This document shows, in pieces, positions 20,139 through 28,906 of a stretch of DNA of 53,213 nt. Within the stretch, counting starts at the first letter, position 1; each line of letters starts with the position of its first letter. Position numbers and translations under genes: made by a program. Under the pieces are notes generated by a model. That model worked only from the letters and a program-made list of their open reading frames with translations, searched no databases and was not told the origin of the DNA. Origin of the DNA: Bacteroidia bacterium (GTDB lineage: Bacteria > Bacteroidota > Bacteroidia > J057 > JAIXKT01); assembly GCA_026932145.1 (NCBI GenBank), contig JAIXKT010000012.1, positions 11,900 through 65,112 on the forward strand, written 5' to 3'.

Positions 20139-21869
20139 CTAAATTTCGCGTTGGGCAATAACTCTTTTTAAGAGTTGCATTTTTTCCAGAACTTCTTCTC
20201 TTTTCAAGTCTCTGTACTTAGGGGGAAGCAGTTCTTTGGAGGTACATTCGATAACAGCAACAAGGTTCATAAGCTCAATTTCTTCTGGGTATGTCGGGGG
20301 GATAAAATCAGCAAACGCATACTGAACATCTTCGGGGGTTACTTGGGGTTTTCCGGCTGCAATTGCTTTGAATTTAGCACGAATCAAGGCAGCTTCCATA
20401 TCTGCGCCTGAGTTAATTTGCAGTTTTTCAAAGAACTCGTCATTAAATTGTTCTCCCTTTAGGTATGATAATCCTGTTTTTTTCAGCATAATCAGGAAAA
20501 AGTCTTTGCGTTCTTCTACGGTTTGTGGGTAAAATAAGGCGATGTGTTCTTCGGCGCGGCCTTGTCTTTTGAGGTCAACGGGCATTAAATCCGGGCGTGC
20601 CGTTAATAAAAACCATATTATTTTTCCTCGATGCTCTGTATTGCTCATAAAAGAAGCTATCATGGAGAAAACCCTTGAGCTTACGCCGCTGTCTCCGGAA
20701 TTACTTCGGTTACCTAAGTAGGCATCGGCTTCGTCAATCATAACAGCTACGGGAGTCATCGCTTCCAATAGCTTGAATACTTTTTCAAGGTTGGTTTCGG
20801 TAACACCAACCCATTGGGAACGAAAGTTTTTTAGGAGCAGCATCGGAATGCCAATTTCTCCGGCAAAACAAGTTACCATAAATGTCTTTCCGGTACCAAC
20901 CGGCCCATTAACGAGATAGCCCATTGGCAGCACTTCGCCGTGCCCACTTTTTAAGGCTTGAGCAGCCATTCTAAGATGACCTTTGGCTTGTGAATGGCCG
21001 GCAACGTTATCTAAGGTGAATTTAGTCTCTACAAACTCCAATAAGCCGCCGGATTCACTCTCGATAATAGTTTTTTTCTTTTCTGTAAGCTGCTTAAACG
21101 TAAATGGTTGCTTGTTTTCACTAATTTCATACAGTAGTGTTTTTAGGTGTACCAAATTGATTCCGGCAGTATGGTTAGCCAAAATATCCGGTGGCATCTC
21201 TAACAAGGTCGGAATATTGGGAAACTCCTGAATGCAGTAAGAGATATATTCAGAGCGTTCCTTTTCGTTCGGATAAGGAATTTCTATCTCACAAGTGTAG
21301 GGGTTTCTGACTAAAAGATGGTTGATTTCACTTAGGTTTTCGGCAACCAAGACAATGGTCATATCTGCATTTAAAAACTCAGCGTCTTTAGCCCATTTTT
21401 GGAGAAAAACGAGTACTGACCTATCTTCTGGGCTTAGGTTGGAGGTTGTTCCCATCGGAACGATGGTGTCGGCGTATTCGATGATGAAAGCTATCCGTTT
21501 TTTGTCCCGAACTCTAATTCGGAAGTAGTTATCCAGAATCATCAGTGCGCGGGCGGGGTCTCGCGGAAGCTGCCGCGCAAAAGTCGTTCCATGAAGCGTA
21601 TCGTATGCAGTAAGAGAACGACTAAAGTCTTCGCCGGTTTCTTTTTCCCGAAACAAAATACCGGAGGCACGGTCATAAGAAACTACTAAATCCCGCCTGC
21701 GAAATAAATCATACATTAAATAATCCCGCAATCTGCTGTATTTTAAAGTGTTATTACTTTTTGTACAGACAAAATCGGTGGTATTTCCGTATAAGATAAA
21801 CTGAGTAATGGTTCTGGTGTAATACTTACGTGCAAACGTTGTAACCCAATCCGGTACGTTATTTTCCAT
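20139..21869 (-). CDS. AAA+ ATPase with a degenerate N-terminal ATPase-like domain
   Basis: 576 residues, cytosolic. The C-terminal half is an AAA+ module: Walker A GPVGTGKTF (322-330), Walker B VAVMIDEADA (374-383), sensor-1-like LLTARPD (421-427), and a candidate arginine finger in KRQGRAEEH. The N-terminal 270 residues look like a second ATPase fold without a P-loop. RIAFIIEYADTIV (125-137) resembles a Walker B strand and TIVLVAENLSEI (171-182) a sensor-1 strand. Active plus inactive tandem layouts are known, for example in the Ycf46 group, but I cannot assign this protein to a named family. It heads the five-gene run with hpt, yhhN, kinase and regulator. Substrate unknown; it could be a remodelling factor. 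Confidence 0.85.
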   Translation of the reverse strand: MENNVPDWVTTFARKYYTRTITQFILYGNTTDFVCTKSNNTLKYSRLRDYLMYDLFRRRDLVVSYDRASGILFREKETGEDFSRSLTAYDTLHGTTFARQLPRDPARALMILDNYFRIRVRDKKRIAFIIEYADTIVPMGTTSNLSPEDRSVLVFLQKWAKDAEFLNADMTIVLVAENLSEINHLLVRNPYTCEIEIPYPNEKERSEYISYCIQEFPNIPTLLEMPPDILANHTAGINLVHLKTLLYEISENKQPFTFKQLTEKKKTIIESESGGLLEFVETKFTLDNVAGHSQAKGHLRMAAQALKSGHGEVLPMGYLVNGPVGTGKTFMVTCFAGEIGIPMLLLKNFRSQWVGVTETNLEKVFKLLEAMTPVAVMIDEADAYLGNRSNSGDSGVSSRVFSMIASFMSNTEHRGKIIWFLLTARPDLMPVDLKRQGRAEEHIALFYPQTVEERKDFFLIMLKKTGLSYLKGEQFNDEFFEKLQINSGADMEAALIRAKFKAIAAGKPQVTPEDVQYAFADFIPPTYPEEIELMNLVAVIECTSKELLPPKYRDLKREEVLEKMQLLKRVIAQREI

Positions 21870-21985
21870 ATATTTCGCTGCAATTTACTGGTATTTTTGA
21901 ATCATTATAAGCAGGATCTTGATAATTCGTAATTTTTGAATGGTCTCTTGTTGCTTGGTTGGGTGCTTTTGAGAATGATTGTTGG

Positions 21986-22381
21986 TTATTTTTTGGTAGC
22001 CAGCACCACAGATCCTTTGTTTTCGGCGATGTGGGCAATCACGAAGGCAGCTTGCTCCATCGTTACTTTTTTATCAGCACGAAGTGTGATAACTTTTTTC
22101 TTGGGGTCTTCCGTTTTTAGCGCTTCGCGAATTAAATTAGGAAGTTCCTCTTTATCAACCTGTTGATCATTCCAAAAAAAGTGGCTGTCTGCCGATATTG
22201 TAACGCTGTTTTGCCCCTGCGAGGGTTTCTCTGACTTACTTTGTGGTAGATCTACTTTTACGCCGGCTTGATGAACAAACGAAGAAGTTATCATAAAAAA
22301 AATGAGTAACAAGAATACCAAGTCAGACATAGAAGCCAAACTAAATTCAGTTGTTGGCTTATTTCGCTGTTGAATGCTCAT
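21986..22381 (-). CDS. exbD: Biopolymer transport protein ExbD/TolR
   Basis: 131 residues: a short cytoplasmic N-terminus, one membrane helix (ASMSDLVFLLLIFFMITSSF, about 17-36) containing the proton-coupling Asp, and a periplasmic domain ending in a conserved VVLATKK-like tail. With ExbB it forms the proton-driven motor that energises TonB-dependent transporters or Tol-Pal. It overlaps exbB by four bases (ATGA), which implies coupling. TonB is not in the window, so ExbD and TolR cannot be separated. Confidence 0.93.
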   Translation of the reverse strand: MSIQQRNKPTTEFSLASMSDLVFLLLIFFMITSSFVHQAGVKVDLPQSKSEKPSQGQNSVTISADSHFFWNDQQVDKEELPNLIREALKTEDPKKKVITLRADKKVTMEQAAFVIAHIAENKGSVVLATKK

Positions 22382-23052
22382 TTAGCAGGCTCTTGTAAAA
22401 GGTCAATAAACTGTGTAGCAGTAACTTCCATTTTAAAAATAACTTCTCCAATCATGGTCGTTAGGAAGTTAAACCCAATATAGGCGGGGATTCCGACTAT
22501 TAGGCCGGCTGCTGTTGTAAGCATCGCTTCATAAATCCCGCCCGCTAAGTCAGAAGGGCTTACGTTTCCTTCTAAGGTAGCGATTTGCATAAAGGCAGAT
22601 ATCATTCCGGTTACGGTGCCTAAAAAGCCAAGCATAGGAGCTGCGCCGGAAACGGTTGCCAAAATACTCAAATGCTTTTCCATACGATAAACCTCTAATT
22701 TCGCTTCGGTTTCTATGGAAGCTGAAATTTCGGATAGCGGCTGCCCTAAACGGCTGATTCCTTTTAGCACCATACGCGCAAATGGAGTATCTGTTATTTC
22801 ACACAAATTGATAGCTTTATCCAATGACCCGCCCCGAACAAAACTGGTAATCTGCTTCATAAAGGCATCCGGGCTTTGATTTACTTTTCTGATTGTTAAA
22901 TAACGTTCTATAAACACATAAATGCCCCAAGCAAGCAGCATCGCTATAGGAATCATAAACCACCCGCCTAAGATAACTAAATCGAATAAACTTACGGAAA
23001 CTTCTTTGGGTGCGGTTGCTAAACTATCTACCTGCAAAAACAGTAAACTCAT
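22378..23052 (-). CDS. exbB: Proton channel protein ExbB/TolQ (MotA/TolQ/ExbB family)
   Basis: About 224 residues from the ATG at 23050-23052. An alternative ATG start upstream (23115) would add 21 residues. The shorter form is favoured because a near-consensus -7 element (TAACTTCG, 23070-23077) falls inside the longer version. Three membrane helices: GGWFMIPIAMLLAWGIYVFI, the conserved SGAAPMLGFLGTVTGMISAF, and the third around TTAAGLIVGIPAYIGFN. The second and third line the proton pathway. Partner of the downstream ExbD in the inner membrane. Confidence 0.93.
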   Translation of the reverse strand: MSLLFLQVDSLATAPKEVSVSLFDLVILGGWFMIPIAMLLAWGIYVFIERYLTIRKVNQSPDAFMKQITSFVRGGSLDKAINLCEITDTPFARMVLKGISRLGQPLSEISASIETEAKLEVYRMEKHLSILATVSGAAPMLGFLGTVTGMISAFMQIATLEGNVSPSDLAGGIYEAMLTTAAGLIVGIPAYIGFNFLTTMIGEVIFKMEVTATQFIDLLQEPAK

Positions 23053-23267
23053 GGCCAGTTTTTTTGCTGCGAAGTTAGACGGCATACTACTTTTAGAAAA
23101 TACTTTTTCTCCCACAATGCTTATTTAGCCGGAAAATCCTATTGTGAATTTCTTTAACCCTAATAAAAAGTTTTTGGGGAAGTACCAATATTAAAATATA
23201 TTTTACTAAATACAAATACGTTGCCAAAATGCTGGATAAGGTTTGCGTTTAGCTTGCAAGAACCCTG

Positions 23268-23275
23268 TACCTTTG
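23268..23275 (+). promoter_or_regulatory. Promoter -7 element of pyrG (TACCTTTG)
   Basis: Exact TAnnTTTG match eight bases before the chosen pyrG ATG. TTTG at 23242-23245 is a plausible -33 element 22 bases upstream. The expected transcript would have almost no leader. Confidence 0.6.
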
Positions 23276-23283
23276 CGGAAATT

Positions 23284-24927
23284 ATGAATCAAGCTCCGCA
23301 TTGTAAATATATTTTTGTAACGGGTGGAGTTACTTCATCCTTAGGTAAGGGTATCGTTTCGGCTTCATTGGCAAAGTTATTGCAGGCACGCGGCTATTCT
23401 GTAACCATCCAGAAGTTTGACCCATACATCAATATTGACCCGGGTACGTTAAACCCCTACGAACATGGGGAATGTTATGTAACCCAAGACGGAGCTGAAA
23501 CTGATTTAGACTTAGGACATTATGAACGTTTTTTGAACACCCCAACGTCTCAAGCCAATAATGTAACTACCGGCAGAATCTATGAAACCGTTATCCGGCG
23601 AGAAAGATTGGGAGAATACGGCGGAAAAACTGTTCAGGTAATCCCACATATCACGGATGAAATCAAACGCAGAATGTTACTGCTTGGCCAAACTGGTGAT
23701 TATGAGATTGTTATCACTGAACTTGGCGGAACAGTAGGCGATATTGAATCATTACCATACATAGAAGCCGTTCGGCAACTGAAAAATGAACTAGGCAGCC
23801 ATGACTGTATCGTGATTCACCTAACCTTAATTCCTTATTTAGCTGCTGCGCAGGAGCTAAAAACAAAACCTACACAACATTCCGTAAAGCTACTGTTAGA
23901 ATCCGGCGTGCAGCCGGATATGCTTGTTTGCCGCACAGAGCATAAACTCTCCCGCGAAATCCGAATGAAAATAGGTCAATTCTGCAACATAAATGTCAAT
24001 GCCGTAATAGAAACCATAGATGCAGAAACCATCTATGACGTTCCCATCATCCTGAAACGGGAGCAAATGGATAGAGTGGTCTTGAGTAAATTAAAGTTAC
24101 CTTTTCGCCATGAACCGGATTTAAGTTCGTGGACAGACTTCTTAAACCGCTTAAAAAACCCCAAAGATGAAGTACGAATCGGGCTGATTGGCAAATATAT
24201 AGAACTAAAAGATGCTTACAAATCCATTAGCGAGTCTTTCGTTCACGCCGGAGCAGCTAATGAAATTAAAGTTCATCTGGACTTCATTCATTCTGAAGAT
24301 ATTAATGATGAAAATGCCGATAGGATACTGGGTAAACTACAGGGTATTTTGGTAGCACCCGGCTTTGGCCACCGCGGAATAGAAGGAAAAATAGCCGCAA
24401 CCCGTTTTGCCAGAATAAAAAAAATCCCTTTCTTAGGAATCTGTCTCGGAATGCAAATAGCCGTAGTAGAATTTGGTAGAAATGTCATTCATCTGGAAGA
24501 CTGTAATAGCATTGAATTTAAACCAGATGCAGCTAATCCAGTTATTACCATGATGGAGGATCAAAAACAGGTTACACAATTGGGCGGAACAATGCGCTTA
24601 GGATCATATCGCTGTGAAATTAAAAAAGACACACTCGCTTTTAGAATCTATAAAAAACAACTGATAGAAGAACGACACCGCCATAGATATGAATTTAACA
24701 ACGCCTACCGAGCGCAATTTGAAGCTGCCGGAATGGTTATGAGCGGAATTAACCCGGGAAACAACTTAGTGGAAATCATAGAGCTACAAAATAATCCATT
24801 CTTTATAGCCTGCCAATTTCACCCTGAATTACGCAGCACCGTAGAATCCCCACATCCGCTATTCGTTGCTTTGGTTAGAGAAGCATATCGCTGTAAAACC
24901 ACAACGAATCAACCAGTTAGCCATTAA
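23284..24927 (+). CDS. pyrG: CTP synthase
   Basis: Makes CTP from UTP, ATP and glutamine in pyrimidine synthesis. The frame is open 21 codons further upstream, but the promoter lies inside that stretch. The ATG at 23284 gives 547 residues, the usual length, and starts just before the canonical KYIFVTGGVTSSLGKG. The synthase domain has FDPYINIDPGTLNPYEHGE and GGTVGDIES. The C-terminal glutamine amidotransferase domain has the nucleophile Cys in FLGICLGMQ and the His-Glu pair in QFHPEL. No regulatory leader is visible. A separate promoter serves pyc downstream. Confidence 0.97.
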   Translation: MNQAPHCKYIFVTGGVTSSLGKGIVSASLAKLLQARGYSVTIQKFDPYINIDPGTLNPYEHGECYVTQDGAETDLDLGHYERFLNTPTSQANNVTTGRIYETVIRRERLGEYGGKTVQVIPHITDEIKRRMLLLGQTGDYEIVITELGGTVGDIESLPYIEAVRQLKNELGSHDCIVIHLTLIPYLAAAQELKTKPTQHSVKLLLESGVQPDMLVCRTEHKLSREIRMKIGQFCNINVNAVIETIDAETIYDVPIILKREQMDRVVLSKLKLPFRHEPDLSSWTDFLNRLKNPKDEVRIGLIGKYIELKDAYKSISESFVHAGAANEIKVHLDFIHSEDINDENADRILGKLQGILVAPGFGHRGIEGKIAATRFARIKKIPFLGICLGMQIAVVEFGRNVIHLEDCNSIEFKPDAANPVITMMEDQKQVTQLGGTMRLGSYRCEIKKDTLAFRIYKKQLIEERHRHRYEFNNAYRAQFEAAGMVMSGINPGNNLVEIIELQNNPFFIACQFHPELRSTVESPHPLFVALVREAYRCKTTTNQPVSH

Positions 24928-25049
24928 AAAACAATTCATTTTTACCAAAGCAAAAGAAAGCTATTTTGAATAAAAATATATTGACTTTATTGCGAATCAA
25001 TAGATTTTTCAAATAGGTATTTACTAAATTTTATTAAACTTCAAGAACT

Positions 25050-25057
25050 TAACTTTG
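25050..25057 (+). promoter_or_regulatory. Candidate pyc promoter -7 element (TAACTTTG)
   Basis: Exact TAnnTTTG match 16 bases before the pyc ATG in AT-rich sequence. No clear -33 TTG at the usual distance. Confidence 0.5.
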
Positions 25058-25073
25058 TTACAATCTTAATCTT

Positions 25074-28000
25074 ATGGACTTTACCACCCCACTTTTGATA
25101 AGAAAAATTTTGGTAGCCAATCGTGGTGAAATTGCTATCAGGGTGTTGCGCGCTGCGACAGAATTAGATATTCATACCATTGCAATTTATACTTACGAAG
25201 ATAGATATTCGTTACACCGTTACAAAGCAGATGAGGCGTATCAAATTGGAGAAAAAGATGACCCGCTCAAACCCTATCTGAATATCGAGGAGATTATCGC
25301 TTTGGCAAAAGCCACAGGTGCAGATGCTATCCATCCGGGTTACGGGTTTTTGTCTGAAAATGTACAATTTGCAAAACGCTGTGAAGAAAGCGGGATTATA
25401 TTCATAGGCCCAAATTCTGAGGTCATGGCTCGTTTAGGGGACAAAATCTCCGCAAAAAAATTAGCTGCCGGATTGCAAATTCCACTTATTGAAAGCAGTC
25501 AAGTGTCGCTAACTACCGCAGAAACAGCACTTTCAGAAGCAGAAAGAATTGGTTTTCCGGTGATTATCAAGGCATCGGCAGGCGGTGGCGGGCGTGGTAT
25601 GCGCGTCATTAGAAATCCAGAACACCTTATCCCAGCCTACCATGAAGCACAACGAGAAGCCCTGAATGCTTTTGGAGACAGTACCGTCTTTATCGAAAAA
25701 TATGTAGAAAACCCCAAACACATTGAAGTTCAAATATTAGGCGATAAATCCGGAAATATTGTTCATCTTTTTGAGCGGGATTGTTCCGTTCAACGACGGT
25801 TTCAAAAAGTAGTAGAAGTAGCTCCTGCTCCTAATTTGAGCCAAGCTATCAGACAGTTGATTTATGGCTATGCGCTCAAAATAGCACGCTCCGTAAATTA
25901 CTATAACGCCGGAACAGTTGAATTTCTGGTGGACCAACACGAAAACGTTTACTTTATCGAAGTAAATCCCAGAATCCAAGTAGAGCATACCGTAACCGAA
26001 GTAGTAACGGGAATAGACATCGTTCGTTCCCAAATATTGATAGCGGCAGGTTTAGACTTTCAGCATCCGCAAATCTATATTCCCAATCAGTCTTCAATTA
26101 GATGTAATGGTTTTGCTATTCAATGCCGTATTACTACCGAAGATCCTGAAAATCAGTTTAAGCCGGATTTTGGGCGGATTATAGCCTATCGTAATGCAGG
26201 TGGTTTAGGCGTTCGTTTAGATGAAGGAAGTTCGTATCCGGGTGTTCAGATTTCCCCTTTCTTTGATTCCATGCTGGTTAAGGTTACAACCTCCGGCAGA
26301 ACCCTAAAAGGAGCTTGCCAGCGCATGATCCGTACTTTACGTGAATTCAGAATTCGGGGGGTCAAAACAAATATTCCTTTTCTGCAAAATGTAGTAAACC
26401 ATAAAAGTTTCCAAAAGGGCCAAGCCAATGTCAATTTTATAGAAACGCACCCGGAGCTATTTGAGTTCGTTAAATACTATGATCGAGGCACTAGGACGAT
26501 TCAATATTTGGCAGAGATTACCGTAAACGGAAACCCTGATGTTGGCAAAATAAGTCCTCCGGTATTTCAGAATCCAATCATACCGAGCTATAACCGTTTT
26601 GAAAATCCTTCTTCCGGGACTAAACAACTATTAACCGAATTAGGGCCGGATAAGTTTGCAGCATGGTTGTGTGCTCAAAAAGAGGTCTTTTATACAGACA
26701 CAACGCTTCGAGATGCTCATCAATCACTATTGGCGACCCGCGTCCGAACAATTGATATGCTGAGTGTTGCAGAAAGTTTTGCTCATCATCATCCCAATTT
26801 ATTTTCAATGGAGGTATGGGGTGGAGCAACTTTTGACGTTTCAATGCGTTTTTTGCATGAAGACCCCTGGAAACGCTTGCAAGCACTGCGAAAAGCTGTC
26901 CCTAATATGCTGCTGCAAATGCTAACCAGAGGCTCTAACGCTGTTGGCTATGCTGCCTACCCGGATAACTTAATCGAAAAATTTATCGAAAAATCTTGGG
27001 AAAACGGAATAGACGTTTTCCGGATTTTTGATTCCTTAAACTGGCTGGAAGGCATGAAGGTCAGCATACAAGCCGTCCGAAAATATACCGGAGGCTTAGC
27101 AGAAGCCTGCATTTGTTATACCGGCGATATTTTTGACAAAAACAGACCAAAATATAACCTCAACTACTACTTAGACTTAGCTAAAAGGCTGCAAGACGAA
27201 GGGGCACATATTCTCGGAATCAAAGATATGGCCGGCTTGCTAAAACCCTATTCTGCTGAAACCTTGATAGGTGAGTTAAAACAGCATATCAGTATTCCGA
27301 TTCATCTGCACACACATGATACTTCTTCGGTTCAATGCGCTACTTACCTAAAAGCAATAGAAGCCGGGGTTCATGTGGTAGATGTAGCTCTTGCCTCTAT
27401 GAGCGGCCTAACTTCTCAACCTAACTTTAACTCCATTGTTGAAATGCTGAAAGGAACTCCCCGCGAAAATCCCGTAAATATCCAGAGTTTAAATAGATTT
27501 TCAGATTATTGGGAAAACGTTCGTGAATATTACTTTCCATTTGAATCTGGCCTAAAAGCAGGAACAGCAGAAGTGTATGTCCACGAAATTCCCGGTGGCC
27601 AATATTCTAACTTAAAGCCCCAAGCCGCTTCCTTAGGGTTATTAGAAAAATGGGAAACTATCAAAAATAACTTCAAGGTAGTCAATGAATTATTTGGAGA
27701 CATCGTTAAGGTAACTCCCTCATCTAAGGTTGTGGGCGATATGGCTTTGTATATGACAGCCCAAAACTTAACTGCCGATGATATTTTCAATAAAGGAGAA
27801 ACCCTCTCTTTTCCTGAATCCGTAAAGGGATTATTCCGGGGCGAAATTGGCCAACCCGAAGGAGGTTTCCCTATCACATTGCAAAAAATCATCCTCAAAG
27901 ACGAAGTTCCCTTTACCGATAGACCCAATGCCCACCTAAAACCCATTAACTTTGATAGCGATTTTGAGCAGTTTCAACAGCAATTTGGAAAAGAAACCGC

Positions 28001-28532
28001 TTTTGAAGATTATCTTTCATATCAGTTTTACCCAAAAGTATTTCAGGAATACCATGATTTCCAGAAGCAATTTGGGGATTTGAGTTTTTTACCTACACCA
28101 CAGTTTTTGTATGGCTTAAAACAGGATGAGGAGACCGTCATTGAAATAGAGCCGGGTAAAACCATCATTGTGAAGCTACTATACATAGAAACTCCTGATA
28201 AACAAGGTTTTCGCTTAGTTCATTTTATGTTAAATGGCCAAGATAGAAGCGTTCGGGTGCGGGATAAAAGCGTATTGAGTGTAGAAAAACTCAATGAAAA
28301 AGCAGATGCGAACAATCCTTATCACATTGCTTCGCCATTGCAAGGAAAATTAGCCAAAATCTTGGTTCAAGTAGGGGATAAAGTAGAGAAAAACCAAGCT
28401 ATATTTATCGTAGAAGCCATGAAGATGGAAACGACCGTAGTTACACCCATTTCCGGAATAGTTGCACAGCTAAAATTATCTGCTGGCAGCCTACTAACTA
28501 CCGGAGACTTAGTTGCAACACTGAAAGAATAG
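25074..28532 (+). CDS. pyc: Pyruvate carboxylase
   Basis: Biotin enzyme converting pyruvate and bicarbonate to oxaloacetate, replenishing the citric acid cycle. The single 1152-residue chain has all domains in order. The N-terminal biotin carboxylase has KILVANRGEIAIRV, the ATP-grasp loop KASAGGGGRGMRV and EVNPRIQVEHTVTE. The central carboxyltransferase has DTTLRDAHQSLLATR and the metal-ligand lysine in LGIKDMAGLLKP. The C-terminal biotinyl domain has EAMKMETTV, with biotinylated Lys1117. This is the single-polypeptide type, not the split type. It sits alone between pyrG and the accessory island. Confidence 0.97.
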   Translation: MDFTTPLLIRKILVANRGEIAIRVLRAATELDIHTIAIYTYEDRYSLHRYKADEAYQIGEKDDPLKPYLNIEEIIALAKATGADAIHPGYGFLSENVQFAKRCEESGIIFIGPNSEVMARLGDKISAKKLAAGLQIPLIESSQVSLTTAETALSEAERIGFPVIIKASAGGGGRGMRVIRNPEHLIPAYHEAQREALNAFGDSTVFIEKYVENPKHIEVQILGDKSGNIVHLFERDCSVQRRFQKVVEVAPAPNLSQAIRQLIYGYALKIARSVNYYNAGTVEFLVDQHENVYFIEVNPRIQVEHTVTEVVTGIDIVRSQILIAAGLDFQHPQIYIPNQSSIRCNGFAIQCRITTEDPENQFKPDFGRIIAYRNAGGLGVRLDEGSSYPGVQISPFFDSMLVKVTTSGRTLKGACQRMIRTLREFRIRGVKTNIPFLQNVVNHKSFQKGQANVNFIETHPELFEFVKYYDRGTRTIQYLAEITVNGNPDVGKISPPVFQNPIIPSYNRFENPSSGTKQLLTELGPDKFAAWLCAQKEVFYTDTTLRDAHQSLLATRVRTIDMLSVAESFAHHHPNLFSMEVWGGATFDVSMRFLHEDPWKRLQALRKAVPNMLLQMLTRGSNAVGYAAYPDNLIEKFIEKSWENGIDVFRIFDSLNWLEGMKVSIQAVRKYTGGLAEACICYTGDIFDKNRPKYNLNYYLDLAKRLQDEGAHILGIKDMAGLLKPYSAETLIGELKQHISIPIHLHTHDTSSVQCATYLKAIEAGVHVVDVALASMSGLTSQPNFNSIVEMLKGTPRENPVNIQSLNRFSDYWENVREYYFPFESGLKAGTAEVYVHEIPGGQYSNLKPQAASLGLLEKWETIKNNFKVVNELFGDIVKVTPSSKVVGDMALYMTAQNLTADDIFNKGETLSFPESVKGLFRGEIGQPEGGFPITLQKIILKDEVPFTDRPNAHLKPINFDSDFEQFQQQFGKETAFEDYLSYQFYPKVFQEYHDFQKQFGDLSFLPTPQFLYGLKQDEETVIEIEPGKTIIVKLLYIETPDKQGFRLVHFMLNGQDRSVRVRDKSVLSVEKLNEKADANNPYHIASPLQGKLAKILVQVGDKVEKNQAIFIVEAMKMETTVVTPISGIVAQLKLSAGSLLTTGDLVATLKE

Positions 28533-28551
28533 TAAGTTTTTAGTTACTATT
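28528..28551 (+). terminator. Weak hairpin at the pyc stop codon
   Basis: AATAGTAA (28528-28535), an eight-base loop, TTACTATT (28544-28551). The stem overlaps the stop codon and is AT-rich, so it is a weak candidate terminator. Confidence 0.35.
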
Positions 28552-28590
28552 AGATTCTTTGCCTGAAAGCATAATATAATTTTTATGAGA

Positions 28591-28649
28591 AAACTATCAA
28601 AAATACCATTGAAAATCAGATAGTTAATTTCATATAAACTTATTGTTCA
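28591..28649 (+). repeat. Direct repeat, left copy, upstream of the TraB/GumN gene
   Basis: About 58 bases that recur at 29813-29872. The inner 40 bases (28605-28644) are identical to 29828-29867; the flanks differ by a few substitutions and one indel. This copy also holds a short inverted repeat, AACTATC (28592-28598) and GATAGTT (28619-28625), as might be found at an insertion-sequence end. The right edge abuts the transposase remnant. Confidence 0.85.
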
Positions 28650-28650
28650 G

Positions 28651-28896
28651 GCTATTAAGGACTACAGAAGAATCACCAAAACACAGAAATACCCCAAAAA
28701 ACGAAGTCTGAAAGAACCGCTAACCAAAGTAGATAAAAAAGAGAATCAACGTATATCATTAAGTAGAGTAACAGTAGGAAATGTAATTTGTTCTATCAAA
28801 ATATTTAGGATTATGGCCGGAAAATACAGCCCCAGAAGAAAACAATTTACGCTTAGATTGAACCTGATAGCAGGAATATACAATTATCAATTATGA
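28651..28896 (+). pseudogene. IS5-like (DDE_Tnp_4 type) transposase, C-terminal remnant
   Basis: An 81-codon open stretch ending at TGA (28894-28896) encodes the tail of an IS5-related transposase. Recognisable parts are a linker KKRSLKEPLTKVDKKENQR, the VGNVICSIKIFRIM helix, AGKYSPRRKQF, and the terminal LRLNLIAGIYNYQL. Family members read very similarly here (KIFKIL..RYRNRRRRFGLRFNLIAGIYN). The catalytic N-terminal three quarters are missing and an in-frame stop lies just upstream at 28621-28623, inside the direct repeat. The element is therefore dead. Its stop overlaps the Shine-Dalgarno-like sequence of the next gene. Confidence 0.75.
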
Positions 28897-28903
28897 AGGA
28901 GGT
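28896..28903 (+). promoter_or_regulatory. Strong Shine-Dalgarno-like site before the TraB/GumN gene
   Basis: AAGGAGGT ends three bases before the ATG at 28907. Such strong sites are rare in front of Bacteroidota genes, and most genes here lack one. It overlaps the transposase stop codon, so it may be imported or fortuitous. Confidence 0.55.
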
Positions 28904-28906
28904 CTA

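Noticed and set aside
23221-23283. Upstream start for pyrG
   Set aside because: The promoter -7 element lies inside it, and the canonical CTP synthase N-terminus begins after 23284.
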